From: Apostichopus japonicus
Lineage: Eukaryota > Echinodermata > Holothuroidea > Aspidochirotida > Stichopodidae
Length of the DNA stretch: 64,000 nucleotides
Direction of reading: 5' to 3'
NCBI RefSeq assembly: GCF_037975245.1
Contig: NC_092564.1
Span: 15,974,984 to 16,038,983 of the forward strand
In this document: in pieces, positions 36,658-48,600 of the stretch
Layout: every line of letters starts with the position of its first letter
How positions within the stretch are numbered: position 1 is the first letter of the stretch
Position numbers and translations under genes: made by a program
The notes under the pieces: generated by a model
What the model saw: only the letters and a program-made list of their open reading frames with translations
Told to the model about the DNA's origin: nothing
Databases searched by the model: none

Positions 36658-39600
36658 CTAAGATCTCTCAATCTGGCAATGGTTCCCGTTGGTTTCGAGT
36701 TTATCCCGAATGACGGGATGTATCTTTTGAGTGACTGCGACCTCGTAGACCGCCTCCACGTATCCTATCGCCACCTTTTCCAGCCACGTGTACGTATTTG
36801 GTCTCACTACTCCGCCCTCGAAGAAGCCAAGGTGGCCCCCATGTTTGGTCTGTGCAAATATTGCATTGGGAGCCTTCTCCACGTACTCCAACGGACAATT
36901 GTTGTATTTAGGCGGCACTAGAAAGTCGTCTTCAGAATGAAGTAATAAAATCGGTATTTCAACCTGGGAAGGGCGACAAAAGGTGAATACATGTTTTAAA
37001 ATTATTCTACCTCATTCTTTTGATGCCTTACATAAACTTTGGAAAACTAGCCTCTTAAGATAATTACCAGCCCCGATCCTCATCTGTCTCCAAGGTGGTA
37101 ATCGGCAACATCTGTAATAATTCTGTCGCACAGTCGAGATCCAAAACCAACAGACAAATGCATTATTATTGACTTTTAGTATATCTAGCTCAAGGTAAAA
37201 TGCAAATTTCAAATGCATTGTAAAACAAGACACAACAAGAGACCTAAATATATGTCTTCCTGTGACTCTGTTATTGTTGTTGAGGAGAAGGCTGAATAGT
37301 AACAACCTGTGTGCTAAACTTGGTAACTAGTCCAGCCACTTGTAGGTGCTCCACACCAAACATCTTCATAGAAATGTTTCCTGCCCTGCTCTCGGTTGGT
37401 CTAACACATCTAGTTTGCTTGTTAACCTGACATCATTGTTTAAATATTTACGAGGAAAGGTGCCATTGTCTAGGGAAGTTTTTTGGGAGATTGCTCGACA
37501 GGAATGCGTGCTCAGATTAGGTGGATCACATGGTGTGTAGTGCTACACATTTGCCCCTATTTTATTTTCGTAGGGTAGGTAGATACGGCAAGTATTTGTC
37601 AAAATGTGATATTTTCACAGCATCCCCCAAAAAACCCTCAAATTTTCATGTTTTATGAGAGTTGTACTTACCTTCCTGAGATGATGTACAGAGCTACAGT
37701 CTTCGTAAAACTCCATAATATCTGGCGAACCGACCATCCTCCTGTAAAAAAAGCATAACAGTTGCAGGAGATCGATATTCCTAACCTTATATAAGTAAAT
37801 AAAAGCTTTTTCATTGTCACATAATGTCCACCGATGCAAATCATGATCACAGAATATCCTTTTCATTTACCGCACTGGTGCTGCAACAATCAGATTCTGT
37901 ATAAACTCACTTTTTGACACTGTTGGAAAATGTCTTACTCTTTTCCCTAAACTGCCTCAAACAACATTACAATCGATCAGTCTTTACAGCAGCCCTACAA
38001 CATAGTCTGACGAATGCATGTAACTTAGTTTAAAACTACCCATATTTATTGGATTCCAAAATGTTTCCAGACAGTTTTCATATTAATATTTATTGACATA
38101 GGTAACAGCATTATCAATATTCTTCACACAATTTCCAGTAAAAACCTTCTGAAAACTCATTTTATGCATCAAGCATTTATGAATGTTAAACAATAACTCT
38201 TTTGTTCATTCGTCTTTGCTTTCTTTTCTCTCTGTTTCTCCCGCGCCATGAACACCCTTCCGGGGGGGATATGCGTGCATAATAAATCACACTTATTATT
38301 ATATTACATCCTCTTTCTTCCAGGGGAATGTCGATAGCGAAGCTAATGAATTACATTGCCATGAGAATAGTTTTGGGAAAGCATCACAAACTTACCAAAA
38401 TCAACTCAAATGCTTCTTTAATCTACACAAAGCTAGAATACTTTCTTAGGTAACAGAACAGTTTATATTAAATTTTTCATTCATTTTGGTATTTTTGTAT
38501 TACTGTATGACAGTTCATATTACCGTGTTGCTATATATAGCAATATTGTTATTCGTGCAGCACATTCACAGCAGAGATGAATGAGAGACCTAAGAAGTGC
38601 CTTCAATTTACTTTCAAAGATATTTCTCTTATCACTTTTTTTCTTATGTGTGAGAAACACTAAAATAAACCATCAAGATATTCTACTACAATCTACTATA
38701 AACATTGCACTACCTTGACATGCTTATTCTGACTTCACTGACATTTCAATGTAACGTCTCTTACCGTGATAAATGTTCATCAATATGACACAAGCTGGTG
38801 GCACCCAGAATCTTGTCCACATTGTACTGGATCGGTTCCAGACCCTTCTTCTGCCAAAACTGTTTGGCGCCCTCGCCAACCAACATGCTCAGATTCCTAC
38901 GAATGTGTTTCAACATGTTGAGCGTCATCATGAAATTATAAATACGTCTACCGCTCTCCCATTCATGAAGGACATCTAGAGCTCTGTGGGGGGAGGGGGG
39001 GGAAAGGGGGAAGGGAAGAAAATTAAAGCAGTGTTTTTAACAGATGACAACAGTAAAGTGAAAAGGTATTTGAATGATGTTTTCCACAAAGTAGTAAAAA
39101 GTCTGATGAATGTTAAGTCTGATTCGCATACAAGAAAGGATACTCACTGTAATGATAAAACTCCTAGAGAATGTTATATGTAAATATATATATATATCAC
39201 ATTTCTTACCTTGTACAGTCATAACCTTGGCAGACAGATAAGGCACATAGGAAATAACTCTGTCTATGAGGAGCTTCACCGAGGTATTTGACCACAATGT
39301 TGGCCCCCATACTGAACCCTATGCTGATGAGGGTACTGTCAGGATGGTTCTCCCTGATATACTGAATCATAACGTCATACTCCTCTGTATCACCTAGGAA
39401 ACAAATGAATGATTCAGTTTAATTATGAAATTATGCTATATTTAGCCATTCTTTGGTACAACATACACCCAGGCCATTATTACACTGATAAAGTAACACA
39501 AGTCTTCATACTGATACCTCATCATCAGTAATAACTCAAAATTTGTGAACAACTTCAAATCTTTCAAAAAGCATGTTACATCTATTCTTACAGCATTTTC

Positions 39601-42600
39601 TCTCATTTAGAATTGCTATGATCTTAACATATATATATATATATACCCTTTAATTCTACAGAATTATTTCCATAACAGGTCTTCTAGAGTAGAATTTTTT
39701 TTTTTTTTTTTTAAGTTTTAGCAATTTGAACTATCGTAAAGTTTGGGGTAAATACTGATGGAATTCTTTAAGCATACTAAAGATGCTGTAGAAGTCTCCA
39801 AAGATGTTACAGTGATGGTTGGAAACCTGCCAAATTTTTCCTCAAAACATGAAAGAGGGTCAAATTAGGAAATTTCTGATATCTAAACAAACGTAAATGT
39901 GTGATGCTAGTTTGCCCATCAATAACCTTTTTCTTCAAATGAGGCCAATGCCGCTGGCCTTCAAACCAAACGTTTCTATTCATGTTCAAAAAAAAAAAAA
40001 AAAAAATGTAGTCTTTGAAGCTTTACTTTGTTTTCTTTGCTGCCATGGAAGTGATATGAGCTAAGAACTAGTTTAAACCATATAAAGGGCACCATAAAGA
40101 AACATCCCTTACAACACACAACATAGTGACTAAATATGAGTCACAAGTCATTAGCACCCGAGGTTACCACGGGCAAGAGCGGTTCAATTGATTACACCTG
40201 AATAAATGAAAAATTATGGGAAGTTTGTCTCATCTCCCTCGTCTAGGTTCTAGTTTACTGTACATCGTGTATAGTGTATGTCTCCAAGCAGCTGAGGGTT
40301 TCTTCTTTCGGAGAAGACGAAGATGGATAATAAATTTGATAAACGACATTTGTGTGTTAACTGAGACACCTACTGTAGCACCACTAGAGAAAACATGGAG
40401 ACATTACAATGTTGTTGCTGCCCTTTGCTTTGAGGTTTTTCTTTTGTTGCCTCTTTTTTCAGATTTGCAAACCTTTGAATTGCATGCCTAATTCCAGCTT
40501 CTCTGGTACAGTTCCTGGAAAATTATTAAGGATTTTATCCCTCAGATAATCAGGTCTAAGCTTTTGGTTTCAAGTCCAAACAGCTAAGATGGCTCTCCAA
40601 AAAATGTAGCGAAATAAACAGAGAATGACTGATAGGTACACTTTAAGAGATGTTTAGAATTGGTGAACAGAACACCATCTTTGGTCCAGTCAAATTCCCT
40701 GTTCGGTTGGATCATAGGCCTACCTCTCTATATTGCAAGACATCTATAAAACTTGTAGTCATACTGCAGGTCTGCTAACTACCTTGCAACACATCTACAG
40801 AACCTGTACAGTCATACTACAGGTTTGCTATCTACTTTGCAACACATCTACAGAACTCTTACAGTTGTAATACAGGTCTGATCTCGACCTTGCAACACAA
40901 CTACAGAACCTGTACAGTCGCATTACAGATCTGCTATCTACATTGCAAGACATCTATAAAACTTGTAGTCATACTGCAGGTCTGCTCTCTACCTTGCAAC
41001 TATAGAGTACGCGGAAGCAGTGTTTGTTCAACATGTGGCATGGTGAAGCAGCATATTCACATATCACTTTATTACCTACATTAATTTAATTACTACTTTC
41101 CTAAAAGAACATTGACAGCAATTCCAGCATGAAATCTGCTCACAGATCAAGGTTGCAAGAGCGAGCTAATTTCCAGTTTGTTGTGAAGTTGCACTTTACT
41201 ACAAAACCGGCGTTAATTTACCGCAAGAGAAAATGTGATGTTAGACTAATATGATATTGCAAGCATTCTACATCTGATGACAAAGATGAGAGAATAGCTG
41301 AATAGGTTTGTTTCTCCTACAAGAAGCAAGAATTTTGTCTAGTTCTTGGGAAAATCACACTATTTTCTACACTTAGATATATCACAGAGTTCAATGTAAC
41401 TCTGTACACAGACTAGACAAACTTGTCTTATTTCAAATATTTGAAGACAAAGTAATAAAAGAGAGCCCTATTATTTGCGCTGTTTCATTAATACTGTACA
41501 ACAGACAGGTTACGCTGTACCCCTTTATGCCAGGCATTGCACAGATATATATACAAGAAGAGGAAGTTGGTTGACTGCTAACTCGCTGGTATGAGAAATA
41601 TGACAAATTCATCAAAAAACTACTTTACTGATATGATAATCAAGGCATCATTTTTTCATTAAACTTGAATAGTACCTTCATGAAGCAGTCACAGCCAGTT
41701 TTTTTTGTGATGCAACCGGCCAAAATGAAGGACAGATCCGGTGAATAAACAGCATATATGTAAAATTGCTCTTATTTCATGACAATTAACCTTGTAATTA
41801 GGTAGGAATTGTGTGTGAAATCACATTTGGGGGGTCTCTTAGCTGAACATTAAGGAGTGTACACTGGTTAATCAAATATTCTAATTGTTTTTTACAGACG
41901 CGTCTAGGCTGTACAACCTTGAGTAGGAATAAACAAGATGAAATGTTTAGAATGAGTGTTCATTGGGGAAATTTAGCAATTTCCAGGTACTGACATCAGG
42001 ATTTACAAATTATTTCTGATGGGTGTACTTGGCAGTGCTTTGCCGTAATAGTCACAGAAAATAATTTTCCCATCCCACATGAGAGGGGAGGGTCATTGAC
42101 ACTTAGTGACCTGTCACTCAGGTTACAAAGTGTTAAAACAATAACCTGTCCACTCTTGACACGTTAGACTGAAAGTGCTAATGTTGCGAGGAGATAGGGC
42201 ATGTGACGGAGTGAAGTAAGTAAAAACACCCGATGCTGGCACTTTGGATGGTAGAATGAGAAGGAAGGGCATTGACCGGAGGAGCCGGTCACAGAGGGCG
42301 CGCAGTGTTAATTGTTAAAGAATACCAGTTCATTCTGGCACGGTAGAACGAGAGTGCTAGGGTCGTCGGGAGACGGGTGAGAGAGGAGGGAAGTAAATAT
42401 TCTCAAAGTCGTCAGGGCCTTGTACTTTTCTGGACAAAAATATGCACCATGCAAAAATTAATGTACCTCAGGTGTTAATGACTTAATTGTGAGTCATAAA
42501 CAGTATAGTCACTATGTCGTGTGTTATAAGGGATGTTTCTTCATGGTACCCTTTATATGTTTTAAACTAGTTCTTTAGCTCATATCACTTCACAGCAGCA

Positions 42601-45600
42601 AAGAAAACAAAGTAAAGCTTCAAACACTACATTTTCTTCCCCTAGTTCTTTTTTTTTAACATGAAAAGAAAATGTTGGTTTGAAGGCCAGCAGCAGCATT
42701 GGCCTCAATTGAAGTAAAAGGTAATTAGTGGGCAAATTAGCATCACTCATTAAGGTTTTTTTAGATATATCAGTCTGTCAACTTACCGTAAGTGAAGATC
42801 CTTGGAGATGTGATCGGTACACTTTCCAGGGCACCGATGTGATTTAGTACTGCAACACGGAATCCTTGATGTTGGGAATAGTCTACAAATGTTTTTATAT
42901 ACTTCTTTTCGCTGCTATTTGCAATTCCAGGACAGATGCATAGTGTGATATCACCTAGTGAGAAGAATAAAGTGAAATTTAAATACATGAATATGCACGA
43001 TTCTTACCATTGAGATAAAATGAAATTTAAGAAGCAAAATGTGTCTTTATATCTATCGATATCGTTTTTATAATTTAGTACATAGTGAAATCAATTTTGA
43101 CTGTTTATGGATTCAATTGAAATGAGAAAAAAATATGTTTGAGATTTTCATTAAGAGTTTCACGCAATTACCAGTCAATTTAAACGTTCCACAGACACGA
43201 AGTCGATACGTCATCATTAAAAAATCATGACGGTATAATCACGTTTGAGTCTAATTCATTCAAATTTCCACCATCTGTGTAGTAATTAATATTTAATGAA
43301 ATCAACTAAATTAGGAAATGAAAAAGATCGACATACTTAGCAACGATGACAGTTACATATTTACAGAACTAAACAGGCAAAGGTAAAGGAATCAACGTTA
43401 ATCAAAAGATGAAATTATTAAAACTGGTGACAGCTCATACAAGAGCACTGTCAGAGGCCTGGGACTTTATTAGAATCAACTTTTAAACCTTGCCTTCACC
43501 CCAAAAAATTGTTAATTTTGTTTATAACAAACAAATTTGTATTGATGAGTTTAAACCAGCAATGTAATAGCTGCAGTGCAATATGATACGGTTCAAGGGG
43601 CTTTTAATACATGTTACCATCAAAGGTAGCCTTTGCTGATCCCTGGACATTTCTTCATGTTTGTATAATGCTTTTCTCTTCTCATTGAGAGTATCCCGGG
43701 AGCGCTTTTGGATCATGTGAAAGTTTCTAATCAAACGAAGGGAACAAGGCTTTTAATCAAATTAAAAGGATACAGAACAAGGTCTTTTCATGTAACCTAG
43801 CATTTCATTTTCATTTAGTGCTGAGGGAAACTAGTGTGATGTCAGCCAATAGCTGATACAACAACATGCTAGTCAAGGGCGTAGGAACCGGGGGGGCTGG
43901 GGGGCACCAGCCCCCCCTCCCCAGTGAAAAATATGGGGGGGGCGGAAGTATCATTCCGCCCCCCGCTTCGCAGGTCAGAAAACCCCTTTTTCATTTCCAA
44001 ATGATTAAAAAATCTCATTTGGAGCACAAAATTGCATCTAAGGCCAGGTGAAAATGCAAAATTATTTACAAAATGGAGTGGGTGTTAAAATGTGCTATAT
44101 TGCACCAAATTGCATCTGAGGCCACCTGGAAATTCAAAAAATTGCCAAAGGGGAGGGGGACACCCCCTCCCCTTAGACCCCTCCCCCAGGCAGGCCAACA
44201 GTCTTCAGCCCCCCACTCAAAAGTACCTTCCTACGCCACTGATGCTAGAGTCCTTGAGAATGATCCGATTTTATCCAAGAAAATTCCTTCTGACCATGAA
44301 ATTACTCTACTTGAATATTCACAGCAGCTCCTTATAATCTATTTTTGAAGAATGATTCATTTATTCAACCATCATAAGGACGTACCTCAAATTTGAGCTG
44401 GTTGGGTGTCTCAATCTTTTTCTCACTGATCTTACATAAATTAGCGAGAACTTATTAAATGAATGGATTATGGCTTGCGAGTTGACATTTTGCTTTACAT
44501 TACTATGGGTCACATTCCAGATTGCTGTGTATTTTTCAAACTCTACAATTTATTTCATTTGAGTGGAGGGGATAGAGGTGTCACCATGGTCAAATAATTT
44601 GCAAAAAAAATAAGCATTACAACAAAATGACTGTGACCAAATCAAAAATTCAATCTTGATGCTCTCAACACCAACACACACGCTTTCTATCACAGATGGA
44701 TTTTTTTTTTTTAAGTCTTGAACCCTGTCTGCAAAATGGAATGACCTATTACCCAGTGGTTACTCTGTACACCCACAAGCAACTTTAAATGTTGGCACAT
44801 ATGATACTGTTATATGACATTCAGTTACCCATTAATTATTTAAATAGTTTCAAAATAATGTTACTGTCTGCTGTATATGTGTTCAGGTGTCAAATTTACA
44901 GAAAGACCCAACAACACATCACAAACAAAGAGATGCTACACAACAATACTAAAGTTACTTTCAGTCGTGTTTCCAATTTTAGCAGAGTTTATTTCGTTTC
45001 AAGCGTACTGTAATGTCTCTCGTCATCACCTAAGTATACATGACCTTAACAATAATTTGGGTACAATAATTTGTACAGTATCAGTTCCAAATCTAGAGAG
45101 GCAATATGTAAAGGTTAGACAGCAAACAGTAACAACTTATTATCCTACACACCTGTAGTCAGTCTTCTAGAGTTAGACTTTGCACAGCAGATATGCTGTG
45201 CCTATAGTACAGGCCTACACTAGTCTTTTGTGATATTTATAAAAATCTTGACAGATTTATTGGTTATTGTCAAGTCATGTTGAATCGTCTCATACAGCTT
45301 AATTATCAGCTAAAGTGATCGTTTTGTGCAAGGCGAAAATGGTTAATAGAATTCATGGAAATTTGCAGAACATTGCATTTAATGTGTTGTATTTACTGAT
45401 TCCAATGAAAGTAGAATACAGTTAAACATATGTACACAGTACACATTGTCATTTTAACAGCTACATCGTAATAACTGCTATCAAAAAGCGCTAGACAGTA
45501 GGTAGATGGGAAAGTGCAATTATAGGGTTGAGACAGGTAAGTTGAGAGGAGCACAGTAAATATTAAAATATTAACTATGAGGAATATTCATAAGAAAGAT

Positions 45601-48600
45601 GAGAATGTTGCAACCACTTTGCAAGATCCCTGCCCACATTTGTATACAAAAGATTGCCATGGGAAAATTGCCATGGGAAAATTGCCATTTCCCCCTGAAA
45701 CTTCACTAGTCTTACATCACTTTAAATCTCAATACAAAAGGTCAAATGCCATAAAAAAAAAAATTAAAGGGAAGTAATGAAAATGCACACTTCAAAGTCA
45801 TCTTCTAACTTCACATATTTTTGTTCAGGTGCTAAAGGAATTTAATTGAAGTATCACTTCAGACAAGAAAAAAAAAAGGTAGAATACAAAGAGCAAACAA
45901 ATGAATTTGTCCATAATTAGCATAAATTTACCCATAAGGCCACAATCAATTATCTGAACACATTGACTAAAAAAAAAGAAGGGTGTTAGGCATATCAAAT
46001 TTATTTCCCATGATGCACTCCAATGCTCCATAGCAAAAATGTGTAGTTTCTTCTTACGTGGTAGTGCAAAATCAAATGATGCACTTTCACAACACTCAGA
46101 ATAATCCTTTACGAGATCAACTTTCCTGAAAGGTGGTTGGTGAAGATTATTCTTTATAAATATGTTTAGACTGTTAGCGACTAAGACTTACAGCTTTAGT
46201 GTGTGTGTCATGGAGTGAGCGCATGTCTGCTCGAAACAGAGTGTCTGGGACACTCATCGATTTTCTTTCTTTTGGGGGAACACAGTTTGTGTGTATAAAA
46301 AATGCAAGAATAAAATCCGTGCATTTACAGAGCTTTATCTCAAAACATTTTAATCATGTATACATTCCAAACAAAAAACCAGAAAAGGTCAGCCCCCGAG
46401 GATACAAATGAAGATTTAAAATTTCTGCAGAGGTGCAACCAAGCTTACAGAAACACAAACAACAACTTGAGGCTTTACATTATGGATAAAACTAAATAAA
46501 AATAAGAAAGGGAAAAATTTGCTGTCATCATCTTTCCATGCAAATCGATATGACAAAATTACATCTTTAAAGGTGCTCAGAATAAATTTTAAGGACAGGA
46601 GGAGAATAAACTATAAATGTCGACAACTTGGATTCATAGGGAAGGGAGGGAAACAACACGTGAAGCGTCTCACAGAAGCTACAGACTTTAGATATCAATG
46701 ATTTCATTGCAGCTTGCCTCCAGATTCATGGAATACAAAATAGACTATATTCAATTTTGCATAGCACTTTTGAATTTGACAATACTTTGTTCAATATTTT
46801 TACATATCCTGATGTCCACCAAAAAAAGTACAGAGCTCTTTGTAAAGTTTGCTATGTACACATCTTAGCAATAACAAGTGTATCATCTTGGCGAATTGGT
46901 ACAGTTTACAACATGATCAATATTTCTTTGCACTTCATACGTCATTGTGAAGTGATGGAAAATCAAAGAAGGAAAAAACCAATCAACAAAGTGTAAGGAA
47001 GGGATTGAAACAATCGGATGAAAATGTTGTGGGTATTTTCTTGTAGCTTCATTTCGGAATGTTAGATATGGGAGGGGAGTAGAGAGTGGGTGGTGCCCCG
47101 GGAGTAGAAATATTGGTCGCAGGTGCTAAAAAGGTTTTCCAGTCATGTAACTTAGGTAGATGAGGAAGTGCAGATATAGTTTGGAGACAGGTAAGACAGG
47201 CGCGAAGTGAATTGATAGTTTCATTTGTTGGAGCTAGAGCAGTAGAGACACTTGTAGTTGCAGGTACCTCTGATCAGCATTCCACCCAGAGAAATATAGA
47301 TTAATGATTATATCATACAGTAGCAAAATCCTATGCAAATTGATTCAATAGCCACACAGATGCAATGATAGCAGTTTTGTGTACATGGCACCAGCTAGTA
47401 TTTTTCAGAATTTTAAGAGAATGACGTGTCATAAACCTCAAAACTGACACACAATCCCAGCTAGCTACTCTGACTCGGACGAGTGCATACAGGATGTGCA
47501 GGCACATATGTAATTTTGTGCTCTGTAGATGAAAATATGAGCGACTTCAGATTCATGAGCGCTATGATTTAACTCTGAAAAAAGGGCCGGATAATTCAGC
47601 TGGTAGGGTGCCAGGCTGGTATTACCATGAGGTCATTAGTTCATATCCCATTCTAGCCACAAAAACATTCTTCCCTCATTTCTACTGTTAATAAATTCCC
47701 CAGTCAGTTTTGTTGTTGTTTGACACTTTACCTAAATATATATTTTCTTCAATCCAAATTATTCAAATATTATAGCCAGAGCAGTTACCCTAGAGGAAAT
47801 TAATAAACAGTGTAGGCACAGAATAAATGTGGTAATCTGAACTCCATATCTTGGCTTTGAGTATCTATAAAGTACAGTATCTATGTACACTTGATTGGAA
47901 TGATACCAATATAATCCAACCAGCAATTCACCAAAAATTTAAAACTTGAGAGCAGTCTAGTTTCTCCAGGCCTACCTTGAATCTGGAATGGCTTTCATAC
48001 ATGACATGTATTGACTATTTCAAGATCACCACAGTACGTGGCAAACCATCATATGTCACTTTGAACAGTTTAAGGAATTATCCCCAAAGAGAAAGAGAGC
48101 TCCTTCAAGGTGGCATACTCCTATTCTATATCAATCCGCCCGGATGTTCTCCTTCAGGAAAAGAGCCAAACTGCAGTTAGGAGAACATCTTTTCTTGATA
48201 TTTTATCAATCAGGATCTGGTTTATTGTTTCTTCCATGTTGAAGAGCATGAATGGAAGTACATGTGGTGCAAACATTGGCTCAATTGAAGCAATTTTAGA
48301 CCCATTTAGACCTCCCAGGAGCAGAATACGAAATTTGTTTACTACTGAGTGAAGCGGTTTGTTTACAAGTGACGAAAAACTTCAGGCTCTGATAGCAAAA
48401 AATCTGCACCGTCATGATACGGAAAATTGATGGAGCCATGAAAGGCCAACTTGTCAGTTATCCAGTGATGGGTAGCGTTTAGCTAGTGAGAACTTCTATC
48501 TAGAATTAGAGACCACATTACTTTTGTGATTTAGTGTGTAAGTAAATGGGGCTTCTAATGGGCGTATGCTACCTTCATATATAATACTTCTATACCCATC

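Noticed and set aside
47584-47662. Functional tRNA gene
   Set aside because: A and B boxes deviate, the anticodon arm is not convincing, and it sits in an intron repeat context.
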